Positions 1 to 6,310 of a stretch of DNA of 9,502 nucleotides are shown here, one piece after another (within the stretch, counting starts at the first letter, position 1; each line of letters begins with the position of its first letter). Below the pieces are notes generated by a model, which saw only the letters and a program-made list of their open reading frames with translations, was not told the origin of the DNA and made no database searches. This stretch comes from Acidobacteriota bacterium. GTDB taxonomy: Bacteria > Acidobacteriota > Polarisedimenticolia > QHYA01. The stretch lies in the NCBI GenBank assembly GCA_003223995.1, contig QHYA01000001.1, positions 1 to 9,502 of the forward strand. The letters are read 5' to 3'. A program made the translations under genes and the position numbers.

Positions 1-628
1 AGATGTTGTCATCTATCCCGAGCGGCAGGCTCTCGACAATGGCCGCGCACAGAACAGCAAGGAGGGGAGGCGCCAGGTAGATCATTCGCGAGTGATGCGA
101 GGCGTGCGACAGCGTCACCAGAATGCGATAGCCGGGAAACGCGGGGTCATGAGCATACAGCCTCGTGAAGGTCCACCAGAACAGGGAAAAGCCGGCGTAA
201 CCGCCCGCAAGCAGGAAGGCGAGCAGGCCGCTCCAGGTCTTCTCTCGGTTCCAGGGGAGGCGCGGGCCGCCGAGGGCCTTGCCGGCGACCGTCGCCATGC
301 CATCGCCAAAGGCGAGTGCTCCCCAGGCGGCGGCAACGATTTCCAAGTGATTCCGCAGGAGCAGGATGAGAAGGGAGATGACTGACGGGTAGAGGACGAT
401 GCCCGCGTCAGGCCGGCTCGCACGGGCGGATCCGGTCCGGAACAGCTTCTCTGCGGCGTAGCGGGGAAGCAGGAAAACGTTGTGCAGGAGAGCACCGACA
501 GCGAGGAGGAAGGAGACCGGCCAGGGCAGATACGCCAGGAGCAGAGCGAAACCACCCATGGCGATATGGACTGCCTTGCGCGCGTACTCGGAGAAGCCCG
601 CCGCCACCGCTTCCGCCTCCACCGGCAT
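1..628 (-). CDS. Phytol/dolichol kinase-like membrane protein, C-terminus cut by window edge
   Basis: This is the first 209 residues of an integral membrane protein of the phytol/dolichol kinase (CTP-dependent polyprenol kinase, COG0170-like) family; the rest lies beyond base 1. Seen: an RKAVHIAMG motif at residues 17-25, the family signature FGDGMATVAGKALGG at 107-121, then LPWNREKTWSG at 124-134 and ESLPLGIDDN at 199-208. Hydrophobic stretches lie near 22-54, 75-91, 94-108, 132-154 and 183-198. Known for the family: phosphorylation of isoprenoid alcohols (phytol, farnesol, dolichol) at a membrane, with the acidic GD motif near the nucleotide/metal site. The start is the ATG at 628; it is the only ATG, GTG or TTG after the in-frame TAG 27 bases upstream, and AGGG lies 7 bases before it. 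It follows the epimerase gene by 27 bp. Oddity: a His/Ser-rich loop (residues 155-181) before the last hydrophobic segment. A related cytidylyltransferase-like enzyme is the main alternative. Confidence 0.77.
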   Translation of the reverse strand, partial: MPVEAEAVAAGFSEYARKAVHIAMGGFALLLAYLPWPVSFLLAVGALLHNVFLLPRYAAEKLFRTGSARASRPDAGIVLYPSVISLLILLLRNHLEIVAAAWGALAFGDGMATVAGKALGGPRLPWNREKTWSGLLAFLLAGGYAGFSLFWWTFTRLYAHDPAFPGYRILVTLSHASHHSRMIYLAPPLLAVLCAAIVESLPLGIDDNI

Positions 629-655
629 CCAGACGCCCTGCGATCCCCTCCCGAG

Positions 656-1690
656 CTATCCGGCTGCCTCTGTGCCGATGCTGCTCGCCCGCGCCCGCGG
701 CTTTCCCCCCTCGAGCGACATCAGCCATCTCATCAGACGACCGACTCCCTCTTCGAACGCCGTGATCCGGTAGCCGAGCTCGCGGCAAGCCTTCTCCGAG
801 GTGTACGCCCATTCGTGCTCGTAGATTCCCACCTCCTCGTCAGTCAGCTCAGGCTCGATGCCGAGGAGGTTCGCCCTCCATCGCATCATCTTTCCCACCG
901 TCCTGCCCAGCCAGTACGGCATCGACCGGCGGGGAGCAGGGATCCCGGTGGCCTTCTCCATTTGAGCGAACAGTTCCCGGATGGTCCTGTTCTCCCCTCC
1001 CAGGATGTAGCGGCTTCCGGGCTCCGCCTTGCGCAGGGCAAGCCAGTGCCCTTCCGCCACGTCATCAATCAGCGAGAAGCACTGCCTGCGATCGCCGGGG
1101 CCGATCGTCGCAGGAATCTTCCTGCGGAGAAACTTCAGCCCCGCCTGCGCGACGATGTTCCCGTCGGTCAGGGATCCTTCTCCGTAGGTCACGCCCGGGT
1201 AGAGAACCACCAGCGGCACCCCCCTCTCGGCCGCTTTCCGCGCCTCACGGTCCGCCAGACACTTCGTCCTCTCGTAGTCGTTGTGGAAGGACCGCCCTGG
1301 AAGCTCGAAAGACTCGTCCGCCACCCGGCTGTCCGTCGGGCCCAGAGCGATGAAGGACGATGTGTAGAGGATCCTCCCGATCCGGCGGGATTCGGCAGCA
1401 GCCACCACGTTACGGAATCCTTCGACGTTGATCCGGTCGAAGGCCGTGACTTCCGGGGCCCACCGCTTGACGAGGGCCGCCATGTGGACCACCGCCTCGC
1501 AGCCTTCCATCCCTCGCTCGAGGCTCGGGCGGTCGGTGACATCGCCTGCGACGGCCCGCACGCCCTCAGGAAGCCTTCCGGTCCGTTCGGGATCCCGGAC
1601 CAGAGCGACCACCTCGCAGCCCGCCGAGACGAGCCGGGCGGCGACTCGCCCCCCCATGAAGCCCGTGGCCCCCGTGATGAAGACCCTCAC
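656..1690 (-). CDS. NAD(P)-dependent epimerase/dehydrogenase, farnesol-dehydrogenase-like (extended SDR)
   Basis: A 344-residue extended short-chain dehydrogenase. Seen: the Rossmann motif GATGFMGG at residues 7-14, acidic D50, substrate-side serines at 111-112, and the catalytic pair Y139/K143 in YERTK. The middle and C-terminal text (YPGVTYGEGSLTDGN at 164-178, later IDDVAEGH and YILGGEN) resembles plant NAD-dependent farnesol dehydrogenase and the dihydroflavonol-reductase/HpnA group. Family members oxidise or reduce alcohols, or act on nucleotide sugars, in the cytosol; the substrate cannot be read from the sequence. The start is the GTG at 1690, which places the Rossmann motif at the usual distance from the N-terminus, with AAGGGG 4 bases upstream. 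The polyprenol kinase-like gene follows after 27 bp, which favours an isoprenoid-alcohol role. The RmlD-like gene upstream favours a sugar role. The fold and class are certain; the substrate is inference. Confidence 0.88.
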   Translation of the reverse strand: MRVFITGATGFMGGRVAARLVSAGCEVVALVRDPERTGRLPEGVRAVAGDVTDRPSLERGMEGCEAVVHMAALVKRWAPEVTAFDRINVEGFRNVVAAAESRRIGRILYTSSFIALGPTDSRVADESFELPGRSFHNDYERTKCLADREARKAAERGVPLVVLYPGVTYGEGSLTDGNIVAQAGLKFLRRKIPATIGPGDRRQCFSLIDDVAEGHWLALRKAEPGSRYILGGENRTIRELFAQMEKATGIPAPRRSMPYWLGRTVGKMMRWRANLLGIEPELTDEEVGIYEHEWAYTSEKACRELGYRITAFEEGVGRLMRWLMSLEGGKPRARASSIGTEAAG

Positions 1691-1768
1691 GCCGCCCCTT
1701 TCACGAGACCCACGGAGCTCACGAGGCTGGATCTCACGAGATCCACGGATACCGCTTCGTGACGCCCC
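1691..1768. repeat. Short intergenic repeats TCACGAG and a perfect inverted repeat
   Basis: This 78-bp gap holds three direct copies of TCACGAG, beginning at 1701, 1719 and 1734. The 18-base blocks beginning at the first and third copies match at about 15 of 18 positions. The last copy lies inside a perfect inverted repeat at 1729-1744 with arms GGATCTC and GAGATCC and a 2-base centre. This is the only gap of any length in the lptD-to-kinase run. It could be an operator, an RNA processing site or a chance duplication; nothing here decides which. Confidence 0.45.
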
Positions 1769-2632
1769 TCATGCCGCCCCCCCTTTGAGGTACTCCTCGA
1801 CGGTGCGCATCCAGGGGCGCGGGGCCTTGCCCGCCACGGCGCTGTAGCGGCTCAGATCGAGCACGGTCCTTTCGGGACGGGCGGCGGGAAGCTTCAGGTC
1901 GGCGCGGCGCACGGGCTCCACGATGGCCGGATCCAGCCCCGCGATCCTGAGGACCTCACGGCCGAACTCGAACTTCGAGCACCATCCAGCGTTGGAGAAG
2001 TTCACCACACCGCGGCAGCCCCGCACGATCAGCTCGTCGATCGCCGCCGCGAGGTCCAGGGTATAGGTGGGTGCGTTGACCCAATCCAGCGCCGCCCTGA
2101 CCTTCTCCCCCTGGCGGCCTTTCTCGATGAGCTTGTCGATGAAGGTCTGCCGGCCCGGCCCGAAGAGAAAAGAGGTGCGGATCGAGAGCATGTCCGGATG
2201 CTCCCTGATCGCTTCCCGCTCCCCTTCCCACTTCGATTCTCCGTAAACCTGGAGCGGCGAGCAGAGGTCCTCCTCCCGGTAGGGCTCGTCTGATTTTCCG
2301 TCGAACACGTAGTCGGTCGAGATGTGCACCATGACGGCCCCGATCGCCCGGCAGGCCCGGGCAAGGTTCACGACGGCGTCGCGGTTCTCGCGGAATGCAC
2401 GGTCGGGGAAGCGCTCGGAGCCGTCGACGTCCGAATAGGCCGCGCAGTTGACGACCAGAGAAGGAGCGAGCCGTTCCAGCTCGGCTCGCAACCGCCAGAA
2501 ATCCTCGAGGTCCAGGAACTCGCGAGTGGCCGACACGGTGCCTGGATAGCGGTTCTCGAAATGCGCCGCCACCGCCCGGCCAAGCAGCCCCGTGCTCCCA
2601 GTGATGAGAGGCCTGGTTTCGTCCTTACGCAC
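1769..2632 (-). CDS. rmlD: RmlD-family dTDP-4-dehydrorhamnose reductase-like protein
   Basis: A 287-residue SDR of the RmlD type, about the usual length. Known role: NADPH-dependent reduction of dTDP-4-keto-L-rhamnose to dTDP-L-rhamnose, the last step of the cytosolic route supplying rhamnose for LPS and other glycans. Seen: GSTGLLG at residues 12-18 (nucleotide binding), NCAAYSDVD at 62-70, STDYVFDG at 105-112, and the catalytic Y130/K134 in YGESK. A C-terminal RPERTVLDLSRY segment is typical of the family. The GTG start at 2632 lies just before the Rossmann strand, with no clear Shine-Dalgarno. Only 6 bp separate it from the lptD stop, so translational coupling is likely. No rmlA, rmlB or rmlC is in the window, so the exact sugar is unproven; a related SDR such as the methionine adenosyltransferase beta-subunit type is the alternative. 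Confidence 0.85.
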   Translation of the reverse strand: MRKDETRPLITGSTGLLGRAVAAHFENRYPGTVSATREFLDLEDFWRLRAELERLAPSLVVNCAAYSDVDGSERFPDRAFRENRDAVVNLARACRAIGAVMVHISTDYVFDGKSDEPYREEDLCSPLQVYGESKWEGEREAIREHPDMLSIRTSFLFGPGRQTFIDKLIEKGRQGEKVRAALDWVNAPTYTLDLAAAIDELIVRGCRGVVNFSNAGWCSKFEFGREVLRIAGLDPAIVEPVRRADLKLPAARPERTVLDLSRYSAVAGKAPRPWMRTVEEYLKGGAA

Positions 2633-2638
2633 CGACGG

Positions 2639-5401
2639 TCAAGGAGTCGTTCCCGCGTTGAGGTCCAGGAACTTTCCAATTCCTTTCAGATCCACGATGA
2701 AACGGAACTCCTGCCGCTGAATGCCGAAGAAATCGCGGCGGTCGTACTCAGCGATGAACCCGCAACACTGCGAATAGTATCCGACGCGCAGGCCCCGTTC
2801 CAGCAGCCGCGAGGCCTTCTCGTCGTAATTGGCGTGCAGGTCGAGCAACAGCTTCCGCTCGAATAGCGCCGTGCCCCCCGAGATGTTGATCGTGTTGGCC
2901 GCCCGGCGCCTGCGGACCCAGGAAAGGTTGACGAATCCCAGCCGGCCGCTGCGGGCCGATGTCGTCAGCGTCTCGGAAAGAAAGGTCTTCTGGAGCAGGT
3001 CGTAGTCGGTCCGCAGATCCACGCTCATGTTCAGCGAGGGATTGATGCGTGCGGTGAGATTGATCGGACTGTAGTGACGCGAGCGGTCCTTGAAGCTCGA
3101 CAGGAACGTCTCGAACGAGTAGGTCTGCGAGATCTCCAGGTTGGCGATCTCGACCGGGTTCTCCGCCACAGGAGCGTGGGAAGTCGGCGGGGCCGCCGGA
3201 GGCGGCAACACCGGCGGGGGCGCCCCCGCCGGCGTGTACGGCCACGCTGCCAGCACCCCGGCCGCCTCTACGGCCTCGGCCGGTGTCCCGCCACTTCCCC
3301 GTCGAGCCGCTCCGGCCGCCGCCGCTCCGGGGAAAGGGCCCGGGACCGCGGGGGTGGACGGCTCCTCGGGGGCCGGAGCTTCGGCCGAAGTGAAACTCCC
3401 CTGCGCGGCCTCAGCAGCAGCGCCTGCGGCGGCGGCGGCGGAACCAGCGGCGGGAGTCTCCGGGTAGTAGTCGGGCTGAGGCGCGGCGGGTGTGGCCGGT
3501 GCCGGAGGTCTCTCCGGAGCGAGGGAGGCCGGTCCCCACGGCGGACCCGTGGCTCCGGGCTGCCGCGCCCCGGGCGAGGGAGGCGGCGAGACGGGCGCGG
3601 CCGGCCTGCGCGCCAGCAACCGCTGCCTCACGCCGTAGGTGACCTGGTGGATCGTCTGGAACGCGTTGGAGCTGAACTCGATCTCGTCGAAAGGGATCGC
3701 GCTCGACAGTACAGGTTGCCCCGTCACGGGATCCACCTCCTTCTTCCCGCTCCGCGGATCGGTGACCTGCTCGCGGTAGTCGAGGGATGGAGCGAACTGC
3801 CACAGCAAGCGCGGCTCGATCACGTGCTTGAATCGCCGGCCGGACTGTCCCTCCGGGGGCTCCCAGACATGGAACAACCGAGGTCCCGTCAGCTCGACCG
3901 TCGCTTCCACGAAGTTCCGGTTCAGCGGTCGATCCAGGAATACTTCGCCCCCGGATCGCAGCGTCCCGTCCGCATCGGGGAGCTGGGAGGTCTGGCTCGC
4001 CGACCAGTAGGTCTCGCGCAGGGTCAGGGCTGATTCGACGTCCAGCCACGGGAAGGGAGTCGCCGGGAGCGCCAGACGGCCGCCCACGTCGAGCCGGCCG
4101 TAATCCGCGTTGAAGCGGCCCCCCGCCGTCCCATCCAGATCGATGTCCAGGTCGAAGGTCCGGTCATTCCTCCCCGCCAGGTCCGCGCGCGACTGGAAAG
4201 AGAGGTAGATGGGAAGGCTGCCGAGCCTGCGGCTTCGCCCGCGAAACTCGAGCTCGGGGAGCATGTCCTGCTTGAGGTCCTCGCGCAGGATCCTCCCGAA
4301 AGCAGTGTTGCTGAGAAAGAACTGCTCCCGTTGCTGGGCGCGGACCGTGAGGGAGTAATAGGACCAGTTCCGGATGAGGTTGACCTGCGAGACGGTCGCC
4401 GGCGTCGAGGCGCCCGCCAGGGTGCGGGCGAAATCGAAGTAGTAGGCGAAGTCGGAGACCGCATTGAGGTCGGCCACCGCCCGCCAGCCCTCGCCGAAGC
4501 CTTGCTCCGCGCGCAGGGAGGTCTTGTAGCGGAACTGGTTGGTGCGTTGATCGTTCAGCCCGTAGGCGTCGAACACGACCCTGCCGTGCGCGCTCGGCAG
4601 CCAGTTGAACTCGATGCCCCCCGCCCCTCCCGCCTTCTCGTAATAGTCCCCCTCCACCGTCAGGTCCGCATTCCTCGCCATCGCCCAGAAGAACTGCTCT
4701 CCGACGAACAAGCCCAGCGTCCGGGACGTCCCCCACTGGGGAAAGAGCAGTCCGGTCGCTCTCTCCCCCTTGATGGGCCAGATCAGGTAGGGGGTGTAAA
4801 AGAAAGGCACCCCGCGCGCCCGCATGGAGACGCCGCTGAGGTAGGCATAGTGGTTCAGGTGGAAGCGGCCCTTCCGGATGTGGAGGGACCAATAGGGGAC
4901 GGGCTGGGTGCAGGAGGTGAACACCGCGTCGCGGATCAGGACCACATCGTCGGAGATCTTGTCCATTTCCTCGGCGACGACCAGGGCATCGGGCGGGAAG
5001 GTGCCCACGGCATGGCTCACCGAGCCGGTCCTGTCGCCAAGGTCGTAATGAAGGGTCTTCCCCGCGAGCCTGTTCCCCTGCCATGTGAGGGAAACGTTTC
5101 CTTCCGCATCGACGGTGTTCTTGTCCCGGTCGTGGGTCATCCGGTCCGCCTGGATGCGGAACTGGCCACAGTCCAGATCCACGTAACCGGAGAACTGTTG
5201 GACCTTTTCCCGCAGCGTGCTGCTCGCGCCGAAGGTCAGCGTGCAGCCTTCCATGCCGGAGAGCTTCGGAAGGCCGCCCGGCCGCTGGGGCTTGGCCGGT
5301 GCCTGAGCGTAGGCCGGGGCGCCGCGAAGCAACCGGACGGAGCAGGCCACAGCCAGCAGGAGACGCCATCTGGTGCCTCGCGCCAGCCAGCTGATCGTCA
5401 A
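2639..5401 (-). CDS. lptD: LPS-assembly outer-membrane protein LptD (OstA/Imp)
   Basis: A 920-residue outer-membrane protein that, with LptE, inserts lipopolysaccharide into the outer leaflet. Seen: a signal peptide (residues 1-32: basic stretch, LLLAVA core, AYA cut site before Q33), an OstA-type jelly-roll domain (about 50-150; EGNVSLTW, LAGKTLHYD), then the LptD barrel. GVPFFYTPYLIWPI at 197-210 is a strong family signature. Cysteines C53, C78, C164 and the adjacent pair C879-C880 match the pattern behind the inter-domain disulfides of E. coli LptD. A Pro/Ala/Gly-rich insertion occupies residues 600-747. I place the start at the TTG at 5401, which overlaps the MEMO1 stop as TTGA and puts the signal peptide right at the N-terminus. 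An upstream ATG at 5545 would add 48 Arg/Gly-rich residues encoded inside the MEMO1 gene, and I reject it. No good Shine-Dalgarno is visible, so coupling to the upstream gene is likely. Confidence 0.93.
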   Translation of the reverse strand: MTISWLARGTRWRLLLAVACSVRLLRGAPAYAQAPAKPQRPGGLPKLSGMEGCTLTFGASSTLREKVQQFSGYVDLDCGQFRIQADRMTHDRDKNTVDAEGNVSLTWQGNRLAGKTLHYDLGDRTGSVSHAVGTFPPDALVVAEEMDKISDDVVLIRDAVFTSCTQPVPYWSLHIRKGRFHLNHYAYLSGVSMRARGVPFFYTPYLIWPIKGERATGLLFPQWGTSRTLGLFVGEQFFWAMARNADLTVEGDYYEKAGGAGGIEFNWLPSAHGRVVFDAYGLNDQRTNQFRYKTSLRAEQGFGEGWRAVADLNAVSDFAYYFDFARTLAGASTPATVSQVNLIRNWSYYSLTVRAQQREQFFLSNTAFGRILREDLKQDMLPELEFRGRSRRLGSLPIYLSFQSRADLAGRNDRTFDLDIDLDGTAGGRFNADYGRLDVGGRLALPATPFPWLDVESALTLRETYWSASQTSQLPDADGTLRSGGEVFLDRPLNRNFVEATVELTGPRLFHVWEPPEGQSGRRFKHVIEPRLLWQFAPSLDYREQVTDPRSGKKEVDPVTGQPVLSSAIPFDEIEFSSNAFQTIHQVTYGVRQRLLARRPAAPVSPPPSPGARQPGATGPPWGPASLAPERPPAPATPAAPQPDYYPETPAAGSAAAAAGAAAEAAQGSFTSAEAPAPEEPSTPAVPGPFPGAAAAGAARRGSGGTPAEAVEAAGVLAAWPYTPAGAPPPVLPPPAAPPTSHAPVAENPVEIANLEISQTYSFETFLSSFKDRSRHYSPINLTARINPSLNMSVDLRTDYDLLQKTFLSETLTTSARSGRLGFVNLSWVRRRRAANTINISGGTALFERKLLLDLHANYDEKASRLLERGLRVGYYSQCCGFIAEYDRRDFFGIQRQEFRFIVDLKGIGKFLDLNAGTTP
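3161..3604 (-). other. Pro/Ala/Gly-rich low-complexity insertion within lptD
   Basis: Residues 600-747 of LptD. The segment starts right after a barrel strand ending in RQRLLARR and stops before the next strand, EIANLEISQTYSFE. It is dominated by Pro, Ala and Gly, with an alanine run and several PPP stretches, and has almost no strand-like pattern, so it is probably a disordered loop. At DNA level it contains a (GCG)5 trinucleotide run at 3426-3440 and an all-G/C perfect palindrome at 3211-3232. The reading frame stays open through it. Whether the loop faces outside or the periplasm cannot be decided here. Confidence 0.8.
3211..3232. repeat. 22-bp perfect all-G/C palindrome inside lptD
   Basis: The half-site CCGGCGGGGGC is followed directly by its exact complement, giving 11 perfect base pairs with no spacer. 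Further pairs follow after one mismatch. It encodes residues 724-731 in the Pro-rich loop. It probably arises from Pro/Ala/Gly codon use, but it could form a very stable hairpin in DNA or mRNA. Confidence 0.75.
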
Positions 5402-6198
5402 TGAAAGACCAGGCCCGCGTAGCCGACCACTTCTCCGTAGTCGCCCGTCCTGTCGCCCGAGTTCATGTAGGCAATGAGCCGCCCCTGTCGCGCCCCGAGG
5501 AGACGGGCCGCATGCAGTCCGGCCACCGCCGGAGCGATCCCGCACATGGAGATCCCTTCGCGGCGGACGACCTCCTCGAGCTTCTCGGGATCGACCTGCT
5601 CCATCGCCTCGATGGCCCTGCCGTCCAGCTCCCTCGCCCTCTTCGCCGGTATGTAGTGGGACATATCGGAGGAGATCACGATCAACACGGGCTCGCCCGC
5701 GCCGCGGATGACCCGTTCGAGCGCCTGCCCCAGGCAGAGCAGCGCCTTGTGCTGCTGAGTGCCGAGACAGATCGGAACGAAACGGAAGCCGGGGCGCAGC
5801 TCCTGCAGGAACGGCAACTGAACTTCCAGGGAGTGCTCGCGCCGGTGCGCCGCCTCGTCCTCTGCGAGCTGCGCGTCCTCCCTCAGCAACGCTCGGGCCA
5901 GCTCCTCATCGATCGGCGCCGAGCCGAGCGGGGTCTCCCAGGACCCCGATGCCATCATGGCCAGCGGCTCGCCCAGCCCGGTGTGGTTCGGGCACAGCAC
6001 GACGATCCGGCTGGGCAGGCGCACGGAGGAGTAGGCCTTCCCCGCGCAGCTTCCCGAATAGATGTAGCCGGCATGGGGGACGAGAATCGCGATCGCCTCT
6101 TCGCGGGGAGATGGCAACAGGAAGCTCCGCACGAGCCGCCGCAACTCTTCCGGGTCGGCGGGATAGAAATGTCCGGCGACGGCGGGAAGGCGGATCAC
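5398..6198 (-). CDS. amrB: MEMO1-family protein (AmmeMemoRadiSam system protein B)
   Basis: A 266-residue protein of the MEMO family, related in fold to class III extradiol dioxygenases. Seen: an N-terminal IRLPAVAGHFYP block (residues 2-13) typical of the family start, PHAGYIYSG with H42, CPNHTG with H72, EHSLEVQLPFL in the middle, SSDMSHY, and SMCGIAP with C219. H42, H72 and C219 correspond to the metal-site residues described for human MEMO1. The bacterial function is unsettled; homologues are often encoded with an AMMECR1 protein and a radical SAM enzyme, neither of which is here. I chose the GTG at 6198 because the family normally begins at this point. Extending to an ATG at 6402 would overlap the upstream gene and add Arg/Ser/Pro-rich text with no family match. 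No strong Shine-Dalgarno is visible. The stop overlaps the lptD TTG start. Confidence 0.88.
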   Translation of the reverse strand: MIRLPAVAGHFYPADPEELRRLVRSFLLPSPREEAIAILVPHAGYIYSGSCAGKAYSSVRLPSRIVVLCPNHTGLGEPLAMMASGSWETPLGSAPIDEELARALLREDAQLAEDEAAHRREHSLEVQLPFLQELRPGFRFVPICLGTQQHKALLCLGQALERVIRGAGEPVLIVISSDMSHYIPAKRARELDGRAIEAMEQVDPEKLEEVVRREGISMCGIAPAVAGLHAARLLGARQGRLIAYMNSGDRTGDYGEVVGYAGLVFH

Positions 6199-6310
6199 GT
6201 CACGAGCGATGCTACCACCCGCCCCGGGAGGCTTCAATTCGACGTGCGTGGATCGCGGCGCTCCGCGAGCGAGGCTGGCGGAGCTGTCGGGCGCCGCCGG
6301 AGGGATCGAC
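6199..6310. other. Intergenic gap between the eight-cysteine gene and the MEMO1 gene
   Basis: A 112-bp non-coding gap. The only structure I see is a small hairpin at 6253-6268 (stem TCGCGG, 4-base loop, CCGCGA). It has no T-run on either side, so it is not a convincing terminator. I see no convincing promoter. Confidence 0.4.

Noticed and set aside
115..555. 146-codon minus-strand open frame, Ser/Cys/Pro-rich
   Set aside because: Different frame from the polyprenol kinase-like protein, which covers the same bases with clear family motifs and membrane segments.
482..1762. 426-codon plus-strand open frame
   Set aside because: Antisense shadow of the epimerase gene and its flanks; low-complexity Arg/His/Pro content and no recognisable motif.
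5341..5346. Possible lipoprotein cysteine at LptD residue 20 (AVAC)
   Set aside because: Position -3 is Ala rather than Leu/Val/Ile, and a better signal-peptidase I site (AYA before Q33) follows. LptD is not a lipoprotein.
4331..5404. Plus-strand open frame opposite lptD, and similar ones at 3074-4033 and 5401-6324
   Set aside because: Shadows of lptD and the MEMO1 gene caused by high GC at third positions; no domain and no start context.
5402..5545. N-terminal extension of LptD to an ATG at 5545
   Set aside because: It would add 48 Arg/Gly-rich residues inside the MEMO1 coding region and bury the signal peptide.
6253..6268. Hairpin in the gap before the MEMO1 gene as a terminator
   Set aside because: Only a 6-bp stem with no T-run on either strand; expected by chance in GC-rich DNA.
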